Part shown: in pieces, positions 1 through 9,182 of the stretch
Layout: the number at the start of each line of letters is the position of its first letter
Position numbering within the stretch: the stretch's first letter is position 1
From: Clostridia bacterium
GTDB taxonomy: Bacteria > Bacillota > DTU086
NCBI GenBank assembly: GCA_012523575.1
Contig: JAAYIF010000032.1
Span: 62,001-126,000 of the forward strand
DNA length: 64,000 nucleotides
Direction of reading: 5' to 3'
Program-made: the position numbers and the translations under genes
Notes under the pieces: generated by a model
What the model was told of the DNA's origin: nothing
What the model saw: only the letters and a program-made list of their open reading frames with translations
Databases searched by the model: none

Positions 1-177
1 CAGTTTTCTTGGCTTGCGAACTCACGCCGGTTAAAACCGGGCTGCCCCAATTCGGCGTCCAAACGAGAGAATAGCTGGCGCTCATCTTCAGCTTGCGCTT
101 CCCGGTTTTGCCTTACGCTTTGCCAAGGGCTGTTAGCCGACGTTCGTTAAGTCGTTTCGCAAGCCGCAGCAAATACC
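1..177 (+). repeat. Dispersed structured repeat, copy A (left end cut by window)
   Basis: This is one copy of a family also found at 36068-36279, 44192-44349 and, inverted, at 46255-46441. Shared blocks are GAACTCACGCCGG (19-30 region), GCCCCAATTCGGCGTCC (44-60) and GTTCGTTAAGTCGTTTCGC (143-161). An internal stem pairs AAAACCGGG (33-41) with CCCGGTTTT (101-109). The right terminal arm is 161-177; the left arm is truncated by the window edge. The copy lies upstream of the spoIIIA operon and is followed by two hairpins. Confidence 0.85.
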
Positions 178-243
178 CATGGAATTTAATAGGAAATTTT
201 TTCTACGGTCTAATGAGAGGGAATATCCCCCTCATTTTATTTT

Positions 244-278
244 GGAGGCAAAGGAAAACAACTTTGCCTCTTTTTTTT
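244..278 (+). terminator. Rho-independent terminator upstream of spoIIIA
   Basis: GAGGCAAAG and CTTTGCCTC form a perfect 9-bp stem around an 8-nt loop, followed by eight T. A second hairpin (TGAGAGGG/CCCCCTCA, 214-234) precedes it. Together they would end transcription arriving through repeat copy A. Confidence 0.85.
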
Positions 279-329
279 CATAATCTTACCAGCAGCGTAA
301 TATCTATTAATAAGGCAGGTGGGACAAGA

Positions 330-1403
330 GTGGAACTGATATCAGCCCAAAAGGCAGGTGGGAATTTTAATAAAGGGATGCTGGACAGAAGAATATTAGA
401 AATTTGCTCAACACCGCTTCGGAGGATATTAGAGCGACTTCCAGCTTCCATAATTAATAATTTTCAGGAATTAAGGCTGAGGCAGGAAAGGCCTTTATGT
501 TTAAGGTGTGTACAGGATGAATTTTTTGTGACCATTGATGGTCGTGTGACCCGAAACCCAAGGGAAGCTTATTTTATCACTAAAAGTGATATTGAGAAAA
601 TTTTTCTTAATTTAACCAGAAGCTCCGTATACACCCTGGATGAAGAGCTGCGCAGCGGGTTTATAACCATTTCCGGAGGACACCGTGTGGGTTTTACGGG
701 TGAAGCTGTTCTTCAAAATGGCAGGGTAAAAAGTTTAAAAAATGTTACCTCCATAAACATAAGAATTTCCCGTGAAGTAGAGGGCTGCGCGGATCCGGTT
801 ATGCCTTTGATTATTGATCCCGTTTTAAATACCGTCTACCATACCCTGATTATTTCTCCTCCCGGTTGTGGAAAGACAACATTGCTAAGGGACATAGTTC
901 GGCAGATCAGTAATGGAATACCGTCAATGGGATTTAAGGGAGTTAATGTAGGCCTAGTTGATGAGCGATCAGAAATTGCAGCATGTTATAATGGCGTGCC
1001 TCAACATGATGTTGGTTTGCGCACCGATGTGTTGGATAGATGTCCCAAGGCTGAGGGGATGTATATGCTGGTTAGATCAATGGCTCCCCATGTAATAGCC
1101 ACGGATGAACTTGGCCGGGCAGAGGATATTGCGGCTGTGGAAGAGGTTTTGAATGCGGGAATAAAACTGATAACCACTGTGCATGGAGCTGATTTGGAAG
1201 ATATTAAGAAACGCCCGGTTATTGAACAGCTGCTTAAAAAAACATTGTTTCACAGAATTATTATCCTAAGCGGTACTAAAGCTGTGGGAACGGTGGAGGA
1301 TGTTGTGGATGGGTTAAAGGGCAGAAGCTTGCTTAAGAAAGTAAAAAGGGGTGGTGAAGATTGTAAAAGTTTTGGGAGGAATTATAACCGTTCTGGTCTG
1401 TAG
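330..1403 (+). CDS. spoIIIAA: Stage III sporulation protein AA, ATPase
   Basis: SpoIIIAA is the cytoplasmic ATPase of the SpoIIIA-SpoIIQ channel (feeding tube) assembled in the mother-cell membrane during engulfment. It is related to secretion ATPases. The Walker A motif PPGCGKTTLL and a Walker B-like GLVDERSE are visible, with a DELGR segment further on. The reading frame is open back to 93, through repeat copy A, but GTG at 330 has a good ribosome site (AGGTGG, 318-323) and gives 357 residues, near the family length. ATG at 378 is an alternative. It is first gene of an eight-gene operon and overlaps spoIIIAB. Confidence 0.95.
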   Translation: MELISAQKAGGNFNKGMLDRRILEICSTPLRRILERLPASIINNFQELRLRQERPLCLRCVQDEFFVTIDGRVTRNPREAYFITKSDIEKIFLNLTRSSVYTLDEELRSGFITISGGHRVGFTGEAVLQNGRVKSLKNVTSINIRISREVEGCADPVMPLIIDPVLNTVYHTLIISPPGCGKTTLLRDIVRQISNGIPSMGFKGVNVGLVDERSEIAACYNGVPQHDVGLRTDVLDRCPKAEGMYMLVRSMAPHVIATDELGRAEDIAAVEEVLNAGIKLITTVHGADLEDIKKRPVIEQLLKKTLFHRIIILSGTKAVGTVEDVVDGLKGRSLLKKVKRGGEDCKSFGRNYNRSGL

Positions 1404-1878
1404 TTTTATGGGCCTAATGGTTTCATATAGGTATGCAGTCAGACCTATGCAAATAAAGTGTTTGCGATCGGCTTTGCAGATGTTGGAGACGGAAATATAT
1501 TATTCCCTAACTCCCCTACCCGAAGCCCTGTATGGAGTGGGAAAAAGGTTTGAAAATGAAATTGGCCGGTTTTTTTTGTATACATCCCGGCTGATGACAG
1601 GAAAGGAGATGCTAACCGCCCAAGAAGCGTGGGAAAAGTCCCTAAACTGGCTTTGGGAGAACTCTTTTCTTACGAAGAGCGATATTGACATTCTTAAAAA
1701 TTTCGGTTTCAACCTAGGTTGTTCTGACAGAGAAGAACAGATAAAGCATTTTAAATTAGTACAGCAGCAGCTTTTACACCAGGAAGGTAATGCGGAAAAA
1801 GAAAGGGAGAAAAACGAACGAATGTGGCGTCATATGGGTTTTTGGAGTGGGCTTTTGATTGTGATTATTCTCAGTTAG
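1351..1878 (+). CDS. spoIIIAB: Stage III sporulation protein AB
   Basis: SpoIIIAB is a membrane-anchored part of the SpoIIIA complex with a GspF-like helical domain thought to work with the AA ATPase. The protein has an N-terminal membrane segment (LGGIITVLVCSFMGLMV), a soluble helical domain beginning at RPMQIKCLRSAL, and a C-terminal hydrophobic helix (GFWSGLLIVIILS), the usual layout. GTG at 1351 or GTG at 1354 can start it. Either choice overlaps the end of spoIIIAA by about 50 bp, which suggests translational coupling. Confidence 0.93.
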   Translation: MVKIVKVLGGIITVLVCSFMGLMVSYRYAVRPMQIKCLRSALQMLETEIYYSLTPLPEALYGVGKRFENEIGRFFLYTSRLMTGKEMLTAQEAWEKSLNWLWENSFLTKSDIDILKNFGFNLGCSDREEQIKHFKLVQQQLLHQEGNAEKEREKNERMWRHMGFWSGLLIVIILS

Positions 1879-1890
1879 GAAGGTGGTTTC

Positions 1891-2088
1891 ATGGGGGTTG
1901 ACCTGGTATTTAAAATAGCAGGTATCGGCATTATAACAGCGGTGCTGCACAGCATTTTAAAACAGTTTGGAAAAGAGGAGCTGGCTCACTTGACAACATT
2001 GGCAGGGGTTGCGGTCTGTCTTCTTATGGTAATCCAGCTTTTAGCTGATCTCTTTGAAATGGTTAGAACGGTATTTCATCTGCACTGA
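1891..2088 (+). CDS. spoIIIAC: Stage III sporulation protein AC
   Basis: This is a 65-residue, two-helix membrane protein, the usual size of SpoIIIAC. Helix one is KIAGIGIITAVLHSIL and helix two lies in LTTLAGVAVCLLMVIQLL. It forms part of the membrane platform of the SpoIIIA channel and shares ancestry with SpoIIIAD. A strong GGAAGGTGG precedes the ATG. It sits between spoIIIAB and spoIIIAD with short gaps, so it is co-transcribed. Confidence 0.93.
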   Translation: MGVDLVFKIAGIGIITAVLHSILKQFGKEELAHLTTLAGVAVCLLMVIQLLADLFEMVRTVFHLH

Positions 2089-2098
2089 GGTGTGATGG

Positions 2099-2485
2099 AT
2101 GGAAATACTGCAGATCGTTGGATTGGGTTTAATAGCAGCTATTCTTATTGTAGTTGTTAAGCAGCAAAGGCCGGAAGTGGTGATCCAGCTGAGCATAGCT
2201 GCAGGAGTTATTATATTTATCCTTATTCTGGAAAAAATATCCGGCGTTTTTTCCGTAATTGAAGAGCTTTCCAATAGAGCTGATATTGATCGTCTATATT
2301 TGAGCACTATTTTAAAAATTATCGGCACGGCTTATATCGGTGAGTTTGGAGCACAGATATGTAGAGATGCCGGTGAGAGCGCTGTTGCTGCGAAGATTGA
2401 GCTTGCAGCAAAGATACTAGTTATTATTTTAGCCATGCCTATTATTGTGGCTCTTTTGGAATCCATCATCAGACTGATCCCTTAA
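2099..2485 (+). CDS. spoIIIAD: Stage III sporulation protein AD
   Basis: SpoIIIAD is a polytopic membrane subunit of the SpoIIIA channel. The 128 residues match the family length. Four hydrophobic stretches are visible, starting with QIVGLGLIAAILIVVV and ending with ILVIILAMPIIVALLESIIR. The first half resembles SpoIIIAC. An AGGTGTG ribosome site lies just before the ATG. A closer upstream ATG (2094) is in another frame and is not used. Confidence 0.93.
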   Translation: MEILQIVGLGLIAAILIVVVKQQRPEVVIQLSIAAGVIIFILILEKISGVFSVIEELSNRADIDRLYLSTILKIIGTAYIGEFGAQICRDAGESAVAAKIELAAKILVIILAMPIIVALLESIIRLIP

Positions 2486-2498
2486 GGTGGGGAGAGCT

Positions 2499-3680
2499 TT
2501 GAGAAAGTTAGCCATTTTGGTATTGGTTGTGGCGCTGTATCTTTTAATCTGTCCTGTGGGTGCAAGGGCCCAGGAGCAGACAGAGATCGATCCCAACAAA
2601 ATTTTAGATGCCCAGATGGAGAAAATAGAGTTATCGGATTTACAGGAATTTATTGATCAAATAGATAGGGATGTTGGGCAGTATGTACCGGAGATAAGTA
2701 TAAGAAAATTTATTGATAGTCTTAGAGAAGGGAAAATTGATTTCAGCTTTGGCTCCCTTTTAAGGGGTTTAGGCGAATTTCTGTTTCATGAATTAATAAA
2801 GCACTCGGCATTAATGGGCAAGCTGGTAATACTGGCTGTTATTTGTGCCGTTTTATACAATCTTTTGGATGCCTTTGAAGGCACTACGGGTCAGGTAGCC
2901 TATACTATTGTTTATCTTGTATTAATTGCCATAGCCATTGGTTCATTTACCGAAGCCATTAAAATAGGTCGGGAGAGCATCGACAAAATGGTAAGTTTCG
3001 TTCAGACTCTTCTTCCGCTGTTATTGACCCTTCTTGCCTCCATAGGCGGGGTGAGCTCAGCGGCATTAATGCATCCATTTATAATGGCTGCATTGGGACT
3101 GCTGGGTACGCTGATCAAAAATTTTGTATTTCCTTTAATATACTTTTCCGGCATTTTAGGCATTATAAGCCACATTAACAAAAAGATTAAAATTTCAAAC
3201 TTTGCTGCTTTATTAAAGGATATAGGGGTTGCTTCCCTAGGGATTTTTTTAACGCTTTTTGTGGGCTTCTTGGGGCTGCAGGGCATTGCCGGAGTTGTGG
3301 TGGACAGCGTTACTTTAAAAACGGCAAAGTTTATGACGGGAACCTTTGTTCCTGTAGTGGGGAAAATGATGGCCGATGCCCTTGAAGTGATTGTAGGTAC
3401 TTCACTCCTTTTAAAAAATGCCGTGGGGCTAATTGGAGTAATAATCCTAATAGTGCTTTGTGCTTTTCCGGTAATTAAGATTATTTCTCTGGTAATAATT
3501 TATAGGCTTGCGGCAGCGCTGGTTCAGCCCATAGGAGAAAGTGGAGTGTCCGATGCCCTTCAAACCATGGGTAATGCCCTTACCCTTGTTTTTGCAGCGG
3601 TTGCAGGGGTTGGTTTGATGTTTTTTATAGCCATTGGTGTGGTGGTGGGAGTGGGGAACTTCAATGTAATGCTGAGATAG
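2499..3680 (+). CDS. spoIIIAE: Stage III sporulation protein AE
   Basis: SpoIIIAE is the largest membrane component of the SpoIIIA channel. A signal peptide (LAILVLVVALYLLICPVGARA) is followed by an extracytoplasmic region of about 80 residues and then repeated hydrophobic helices, consistent with the polytopic family. A GTG at 2487 is in frame, but it lies inside the ribosome site AAGGTGGGG (2484-2492). TTG at 2499, six bases after that site, is the better start and puts the signal peptide at the N-terminus. Confidence 0.92.
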   Translation: MRKLAILVLVVALYLLICPVGARAQEQTEIDPNKILDAQMEKIELSDLQEFIDQIDRDVGQYVPEISIRKFIDSLREGKIDFSFGSLLRGLGEFLFHELIKHSALMGKLVILAVICAVLYNLLDAFEGTTGQVAYTIVYLVLIAIAIGSFTEAIKIGRESIDKMVSFVQTLLPLLLTLLASIGGVSSAALMHPFIMAALGLLGTLIKNFVFPLIYFSGILGIISHINKKIKISNFAALLKDIGVASLGIFLTLFVGFLGLQGIAGVVVDSVTLKTAKFMTGTFVPVVGKMMADALEVIVGTSLLLKNAVGLIGVIILIVLCAFPVIKIISLVIIYRLAAALVQPIGESGVSDALQTMGNALTLVFAAVAGVGLMFFIAIGVVVGVGNFNVMLR

Positions 3681-3705
3681 AGGGTTAGTCGGGGGGAGAG
3701 CTTTA

Positions 3706-4311
3706 ATGGAAAAGTTAGGCCAATTGGTGCAGAGTTTAGCTATTATCATAATTATTACAACTTTTTTAGAGCTGCTGGTTCCAAACAGCAAAATGAGACG
3801 ATACATACAGCTGGTATTGGGACTTTTCATCATTGTTATGATCCTGAATCCGGTGCTGGATTTTTTGGACGGGTCAAAGAATTTAGATTATTTTTCATGG
3901 GCCGATTCCGGGGGAAGGGTTCAGCTGGAAACAATTTTAGCACAGGGAAAAAAAATCTCAGAAGAAAACCGGAAAGAAGCAGTGGAGATTTATGGTAAGA
4001 ACCTTGAAAAACAAATGGCTGCTCTTATTGGGCTTATACCGGGAATTGAGAAAGCAGAGGTGAAGGTTAAATTAAAGTCCGGGGATCCTTTTTATTCAGC
4101 GGATAGTATAGAGGAAGTAATTGTTGAGGCACAGGCAACAGGTGAGGGGAAAAGGGAGGTGGTTTCCCCTGTAAAGCCCGTAGAAATAAAGGAAAAAAAG
4201 AGTGCTGATGACGGAGAATTTGAGAATTTAAAGTCAAGAATTTTGACCAGCTTAAGTGATTTCTTCGGAATAGATAGGGAGCTCATTAAGGTTAATATTA
4301 AAAATCCATAA
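3706..4311 (+). CDS. spoIIIAF: Stage III sporulation protein AF
   Basis: SpoIIIAF has two N-terminal membrane helices (LAIIIIITTFLELLV and LVLGLFIIVMILNPVL) and then a soluble domain that follows the ring-building fold of secretion proteins. The protein is 201 residues. The C-terminal part (KVKLKSG, then a charged linker, then a helix ending in FFGIDRELIKVNI) fits the family. GGGGGAGAG lies before the ATG. The gap to spoIIIAG is short. Confidence 0.9.
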   Translation: MEKLGQLVQSLAIIIIITTFLELLVPNSKMRRYIQLVLGLFIIVMILNPVLDFLDGSKNLDYFSWADSGGRVQLETILAQGKKISEENRKEAVEIYGKNLEKQMAALIGLIPGIEKAEVKVKLKSGDPFYSADSIEEVIVEAQATGEGKREVVSPVKPVEIKEKKSADDGEFENLKSRILTSLSDFFGIDRELIKVNIKNP

Positions 4312-4327
4312 CCGGGAGGTGGTTTAT

Positions 4328-4942
4328 ATGTCCCCTTTTAATTTAGAGAAAATAATGAATTTGGGTAGAAAAAAATTTATCTTGCTGGTAATACTGCTGC
4401 TGCTGGGGATTGTTCTTTTAAGCATTGGAAATGTGCTTGCCAAAAGGGAAGAGATCGTAAAAAACGCAAAAGAAGCATCTACAACAGAAGAAATTGTAAA
4501 TGCAGGATTTTCCTATGAACAGTCAGGGATTACAAGGGCCGAAGCTGCCCTTGAGGAAAAGCTGAAAACCACTCTCCAACGCATTGAGGGAGTAGGAGAA
4601 GTATCAGTATCCCTTATATTAAAAACCAGTCCTGAATATGAGTATGCAATAAATGAGGATAGCAACCAAAGGGAAATCAAAGAAAAAAACACCGGCGGTG
4701 GTGAACGGGTAACCATAGAAACCAACAGTAATAATCAGCTAGTGGTGCTGCAAAATGCCGGTATGGGGGGCCAGGAGCCCGTTGTTATCAAGGAGTTGAT
4801 GCCCGAAATTGAAGGGGTTCTGGTTGTTGCCGAAGGAGCGGATGATCCGTACATAATGGCGGGTTTGAGCAGGGCGGTTCAGACAATTTTAGGAATTCCT
4901 GCTCATCAGGTAAGCGTTTGGCCCATGAAAAAGGAAAGGTAG
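4328..4942 (+). CDS. spoIIIAG: Stage III sporulation protein AG
   Basis: SpoIIIAG forms the large ring of the SpoIIIA channel in the space between mother cell and forespore. One N-terminal membrane helix (FILLVILLLLGIVLLSIG) precedes the soluble ring-building domain (RIEGVGEVSVSLILKTSPEYEYAI). An in-frame GTG at 4319 overlaps the ribosome site GGGAGGTGG (4314-4322). ATG at 4328, correctly spaced behind it, is chosen. Confidence 0.92.
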   Translation: MSPFNLEKIMNLGRKKFILLVILLLLGIVLLSIGNVLAKREEIVKNAKEASTTEEIVNAGFSYEQSGITRAEAALEEKLKTTLQRIEGVGEVSVSLILKTSPEYEYAINEDSNQREIKEKNTGGGERVTIETNSNNQLVVLQNAGMGGQEPVVIKELMPEIEGVLVVAEGADDPYIMAGLSRAVQTILGIPAHQVSVWPMKKER

Positions 4943-4953
4943 GTGAATTGTAA

Positions 4954-5565
4954 ATGACTATTTTAACCAATACCAGGACTATAAATGTCCTATTAATAGC
5001 TTTCTTAATTATATTTTGTGTTGCGGTTGGTATTCAGCACATTGATAATATAAAGGGTTTTTTTGTCCATGATGTTAAGGTTGAGGGGAAGGGGAGTAAA
5101 ACAGAGGTAAGCAATAAAAGCGAATCTTTAAACAAAAATAAAGAGGGGAATGCTTCCGTTAATCAATCCGTACCTGCTTCGGTGGAACTGGCTGAAAATA
5201 TACAGAATAAAGATATTGAGGAGTTTTTTATAAATTACAGAATGGAAAGGGATAGGGTTAGGGGACAGCAGGTAGAGCTTTTGCAGAAAATTATCAGTGA
5301 TCCCAGTTCCGATACTCAAATGAAAAAAGATGCTCAGAAAAAACTCATTGAGCTTACGGAAAATATGGAAAAAGAAATGCAGCTGGAAAGTTTAATCAAG
5401 GCAAAGGGATACAGGGAAACTGCATTATTTATTCAGCCGGGCTCTGCCACCGTTATAATCAAAAAAGACGGTGATTTGACCGAAGAGGATGCTGCAAAAG
5501 TAGCGGATATTGTGTCTAAGGTGACCGGTTTTGATTTAAGCGATATTGTTGTTGTGCCCAAATAA
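4954..5565 (+). CDS. spoIIIAH: Stage III sporulation protein AH
   Basis: SpoIIIAH is the mother-cell partner that binds forespore SpoIIQ across the septum. It has one N-terminal membrane helix (NVLLIAFLIIFCVAVGI), a low-complexity linker rich in K, S, N and E, and a C-terminal ring-building (YscJ/FliF-like) domain. The protein is 203 residues, near the usual size. It is last in the operon and a strong terminator follows. Confidence 0.92.
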   Translation: MTILTNTRTINVLLIAFLIIFCVAVGIQHIDNIKGFFVHDVKVEGKGSKTEVSNKSESLNKNKEGNASVNQSVPASVELAENIQNKDIEEFFINYRMERDRVRGQQVELLQKIISDPSSDTQMKKDAQKKLIELTENMEKEMQLESLIKAKGYRETALFIQPGSATVIIKKDGDLTEEDAAKVADIVSKVTGFDLSDIVVVPK

Positions 5566-5606
5566 TAGAGTAATAAACAAAAATTATAAACAGTTATAAA
5601 ATTTTT

Positions 5607-5648
5607 CCCAAAGCCTTTGGTATCAAAGGACGGGCTTTGGGGTTTTTT
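5607..5648 (+). terminator. Terminator of the spoIIIA operon
   Basis: CCCAAAGCC (5607-5615) pairs with GGCTTTGGG (5633-5641), followed by a run of six T. It ends the spoIIIA transcript. The rest of the 319-bp gap up to 5884 holds a promoter (5703-5731) and a long A/T-rich leader with no other gene seen. Confidence 0.88.
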
Positions 5649-5702
5649 ATGGAGTTTTCCTGCATAAAAAGCAAAATATTATGTATACACTTCCATATTC
5701 CC

Positions 5703-5731
5703 TTGCGCAAAAAAAAATTGATTAATATAAT
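5703..5731 (+). promoter_or_regulatory. Sigma-A type promoter for the carboxylase genes
   Basis: TTGCGC (5703-5708) is separated by 17 bp from a perfect TATAAT (5726-5731). This predicts a start near 5738 and a leader of about 145 nt before the carboxyltransferase gene. No recognised riboswitch was seen in the leader. Confidence 0.65.
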
Positions 5732-5884
5732 ATCCGTAGTGCCTTTTTATTTATTGAATTGTTAGTACTCAAAAAATCATGTTATTTATCCCGTAAATGG
5801 GTTTAATATAGGCCTTATTCGGCATAGTATATTTTTTCACTGTTTTTCTCCTAATTGGTGGTATAAGGGAAGGGGGTAATACAT

Positions 5885-7774
5885 TTGAAAAAAATTAAAA
5901 TAACCGATACCACATTGAGAGATGCTCATCAAAGCCTTTGGGCAACCAGAATGTCAACATCCGATATGCTTCCAATAGTTGAAAGGTTGGATTCCCTGGG
6001 CTATTATTCTTTGGAAACTTGGGGCGGTGCAACCTTTGATGTCTGCATGAGATATCTTAATGAGGATCCATGGGAAAGACTGCGTTTATTGAAAAAATAT
6101 GCTAAAAAGACGCCCCTTCAGATGCTTCTTAGGGGGCAGTCATTGGTGGGATATCAGCACTATCCCGATGATGTAGTTGAGAGTTTTGTTGCCAAATCCG
6201 TTGAAAATGGAATAGACATTATTAGAATTTTTGATGCTTTAAACGACCTGCGCAATATGGAAAAATCCATTGAAGTGGCCAAAAGAGAGGGTGCCCACGT
6301 TCAGGGGGCAGTGGTTTATACCGTAAGTCCCGTTCACAGTATGGAACATTACCTCGAAGTAGCAACGCAGCTGCAGGAGATGGGGGTAGATTCCATCTGC
6401 ATAAAGGATATGGCCGGGCTTTTAACTCCTTATAAGGCTGAGGAGTTGGTTAAGCTCTTTAAAGAAAAACTGGATGTACCCATACACCTACATAGCCATT
6501 ATGTGGGAGGGCTTGCCTTTGGTGCTTACTTAAAGGGCATTGAGGCAGGGGCTGATGGTATTGATACTGCTTCGGTGCCGTTAGCCTTTGGTTCATCACA
6601 GCCTCCTGTGGAAACCTTGGTAAGGGCCCTTGCTGAAAGTAATGTTGAAACGGGTTTGGATTTGCATGAATTATTTGAAGTGGCAAACTATTTTGAAGAG
6701 ATCAGGAAAATGCATGGTTTTCAGCGGGGCGTTACAAGAATTACGGATATGTGGGTGTTTGAACATCAGGTTCCCGGGGGAATGATATCAAACCTAGTAA
6801 ACCAGCTTAAGGAGCAGAATGCCACGGATAAGATTGAAGAAGTGCTGAAGGAAATACCCAAAGTTAGGGAAGATTTAGGTTACCCACCTCTGGTAACTCC
6901 CACAAGTCAGATTGTAGGTACCCAGGCAGTATTAAATGTCCTTATTGGGGAAAGATACAAACTCATTCCCGGGGAAGTTAAAGCATATGTAAGGGGTGCA
7001 TACGGTAAACCCCCAGGTGAAATAAATGAAGAAATCAGAAAGAAAATAATTGGCGATGAGGAAATATATGAAGGAAGGCCTGCGGACCTTCTGGAGCCGG
7101 GTATGGAAAAGGCGAGGGAAGAGATAAAGGACCTGGCCCAAAGTGAGGAAGATGTTATCTCCTATGCTTTATTCCCTCAGGTAGCAAGAAAATTCTTTGA
7201 GGAAAGAAAAAATAAGAAAATAACCTATACCCAAGAGAAGAGCATAGCTGCTACCAGGGAGCATGTTGCGGAAGATGAGGCTGCCGATTTAGAACAGGAG
7301 GTGGACAATGTGAAAATAAGCGATATTAAGGAGCTCTTAAAAGTTCTTAATGAAACGGGCACAACGGAATTTAACTATGAGGGCGATGGAATGCGCCTTG
7401 TGGTAAGAAGGGGCAAAATGATTGTTGCTGAAGAACAGGGTGAAGCTTTGAAAATCGATCAAAATCCACAAACTGTTCTTGAAGTTGATGAAGATGAAAA
7501 GATCGAAAAAGAAGTGGTGGCAGAGGACGAGGATATTGTTGTAGTGGAGGCTCCCATGGTAGGAACTTTTTACAGAGCTCCTGCTCCCGATGCTGATCCC
7601 TTTGTGGAAGTAGGAAGTAAAGTTAAAAAAGGCCAGACCCTTTGCATAATTGAAGCCATGAAGCTGTTTAATGAAATCGAGACTGAAGTTGATGGTGAAG
7701 TGGTTGAAATTTTAGTGGAAAACGAAGCACCTGTGGAATATGGTCAGCCGTTATTTAAGATAAAAAAGGGGTAG
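5885..7774 (+). CDS. Pyruvate/oxaloacetate carboxyltransferase fused to AccB-type biotin carrier
   Basis: The N-terminal 460 or so residues are a carboxyltransferase TIM barrel of the PycB/OadA family. It carries [16 protein letters not shown] (8-23), the metal-binding HLHSH (201-205) and IKDMAG around Lys174. From about residue 476 the sequence switches to a complete AccB-like BCCP: the [12 protein letters not shown] start, an acidic linker, then the biotinyl domain with EAMKL (biotinylated Lys593). With accC directly downstream it most likely forms a two-subunit pyruvate carboxylase, or an OadA-like decarboxylase or transcarboxylase; no membrane beta subunit is present. The start is TTG at 5885 behind AAGGGGG. 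A GTG with a strong ribosome site lies inside the gene at 7310. Confidence 0.88.
   Translation: MKKIKITDTTLRDAHQSLWATRMSTSDMLPIVERLDSLGYYSLETWGGATFDVCMRYLNEDPWERLRLLKKYAKKTPLQMLLRGQSLVGYQHYPDDVVESFVAKSVENGIDIIRIFDALNDLRNMEKSIEVAKREGAHVQGAVVYTVSPVHSMEHYLEVATQLQEMGVDSICIKDMAGLLTPYKAEELVKLFKEKLDVPIHLHSHYVGGLAFGAYLKGIEAGADGIDTASVPLAFGSSQPPVETLVRALAESNVETGLDLHELFEVANYFEEIRKMHGFQRGVTRITDMWVFEHQVPGGMISNLVNQLKEQNATDKIEEVLKEIPKVREDLGYPPLVTPTSQIVGTQAVLNVLIGERYKLIPGEVKAYVRGAYGKPPGEINEEIRKKIIGDEEIYEGRPADLLEPGMEKAREEIKDLAQSEEDVISYALFPQVARKFFEERKNKKITYTQEKSIAATREHVAEDEAADLEQEVDNVKISDIKELLKVLNETGTTEFNYEGDGMRLVVRRGKMIVAEEQGEALKIDQNPQTVLEVDEDEKIEKEVVAEDEDIVVVEAPMVGTFYRAPAPDADPFVEVGSKVKKGQTLCIIEAMKLFNEIETEVDGEVVEILVENEAPVEYGQPLFKIKKG
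7296..7312 (+). promoter_or_regulatory. Internal RBS and GTG that could start a free BCCP (7310-7774)
   Basis: AGGAGGTGG (7296-7304) is followed after 5 nt by an in-frame GTG (7310) exactly where AccB homology begins. Translation from there would give a 154-residue protein of normal BCCP size ending at the same stop (7774). The Shine-Dalgarno reads through as codons for Gln-Glu-Val-Asp in the fusion. Either two products are made, or this is the relic of a recent gene fusion. Confidence 0.6.
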
Positions 7775-7780
7775 TGGTTG

Positions 7781-9130
7781 ATGTTTAAAAAGGTATTGAT
7801 AGCCAATAGAGGAGAAATTGCATTAAGAATTATTCGCGCTTGCCGGGAGCTGGATATTGCCACCGTAGCGGTTTATTCTGAAGCTGATAAAGATGCACTG
7901 CACGTACAATTAGCTGACCAATCCATATGCATCGGGCCCCATCAGTCCATAAAAAGTTACTTAAACATACCCAATATAATAATGGCGGCCAAGGCCAGCG
8001 GAGCCGAGGCCATTCATCCTGGATATGGTTTTCTGGCGGAGAATCCAAAATTTGCAGAGGCATGCGCTGATAATGATATCATATTTATAGGCCCTTCCCC
8101 CAAAGCCATTGCGCTTATGGGGGAAAAGGCCAAAGCCAGGGAGACGGTGCAGAAGGCGGGGGTTCCGGTGGTTCCCGGCTCAGAGGGAATAGTTGCCAAT
8201 TCCCAGGAGGCCGCTTCAGTTGCAGAAAAGCTGGGTTATCCCGTAATGATAAAGGCTGCCGCCGGCGGTGGAGGACGTGGAATGAGGGTGGCCTACGGTA
8301 GAAATGAGCTTATAAAGAATTTCCAAACGGCTCAAAGGGAAGCTGAGTCAGCCTTTGGCAACCCTCAGCTGTATTTAGAAAAATATATTGAAGAACCCCG
8401 ACATGTGGAAGTTCAGATTATTGGGGATACCCATGGAAACATTGTGCATTTAGGTGAACGGGATTGTTCCCTTCAGAGGAGAAATCAGAAGCTTTTAGAG
8501 GAAGCGCCGTCTCCAGCGGTGAATGAAGAGCTTCGTGCCCGTATGGGAGAAGCAGCCATCAAGGCTGCCAAGGCCGTAAATTATCACAGTGCCGGAACAG
8601 TGGAATTCCTTTTAGATAAAGAAGGCAACTTCTACTTTATGGAGATGAACACAAGGATTCAGGTGGAACATCCCGTTACTGAAATGGTTACCGGCATTGA
8701 TCTGGTTAAGGAGCAAATAAGGGTAGCCGGCGGGGAGAAATTGTCCTTTACTCAGGAGGAAGTTAACATAAGAGGCTGGTCCATTGAGTGCAGAATAAAT
8801 GCCGAAGACCCAAAAGAGGATTTTAAACCTTCTCCTGGGAAGATTGAAAAATATTATGCCCCTGGAGGCAACGGCGTTCGTGTGGATACTGCCGTTTTTG
8901 CGGGCTATGAAATACCGCCTTACTATGATTCTTTAATTAGCAAGTTAATTGTTTGGGCCCCTACTAGGGAGGAAGCCATTCAGAGAATGAAAAGAGCTTT
9001 AAATGAGTATATAATTGAGGGTATAAAAACCACAATTCCCTTTCACTTAAAAGTCCTTGACAATGTTTATTTCAAACGGGGTGAAGTTTACACCAACTTT
9101 ATTCAAAGGCGATTAACGGAAGATGAGTAA
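7781..9130 (+). CDS. accC: Biotin carboxylase subunit
   Basis: This enzyme carboxylates the biotin on the carrier using ATP and bicarbonate. The N-terminal [19 protein letters not shown], the ATP-grasp glycine loop [10 protein letters not shown] and the active-site segment [16 protein letters not shown] are all present. It is 449 residues, the normal AccC/PycA length. TTG at 7778 precedes it in frame, but ATG at 7781 is preferred. The partner is the upstream carboxyltransferase-BCCP fusion; whether it also serves acetyl-CoA carboxylase cannot be decided here. Confidence 0.93.
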   Translation: MFKKVLIANRGEIALRIIRACRELDIATVAVYSEADKDALHVQLADQSICIGPHQSIKSYLNIPNIIMAAKASGAEAIHPGYGFLAENPKFAEACADNDIIFIGPSPKAIALMGEKAKARETVQKAGVPVVPGSEGIVANSQEAASVAEKLGYPVMIKAAAGGGGRGMRVAYGRNELIKNFQTAQREAESAFGNPQLYLEKYIEEPRHVEVQIIGDTHGNIVHLGERDCSLQRRNQKLLEEAPSPAVNEELRARMGEAAIKAAKAVNYHSAGTVEFLLDKEGNFYFMEMNTRIQVEHPVTEMVTGIDLVKEQIRVAGGEKLSFTQEEVNIRGWSIECRINAEDPKEDFKPSPGKIEKYYAPGGNGVRVDTAVFAGYEIPPYYDSLISKLIVWAPTREEAIQRMKRALNEYIIEGIKTTIPFHLKVLDNVYFKRGEVYTNFIQRRLTEDE

Positions 9131-9182
9131 TTAATACACTAAAATTAAAACATAAGCTGCAGAACTTTTGGGGGTTTTAATA

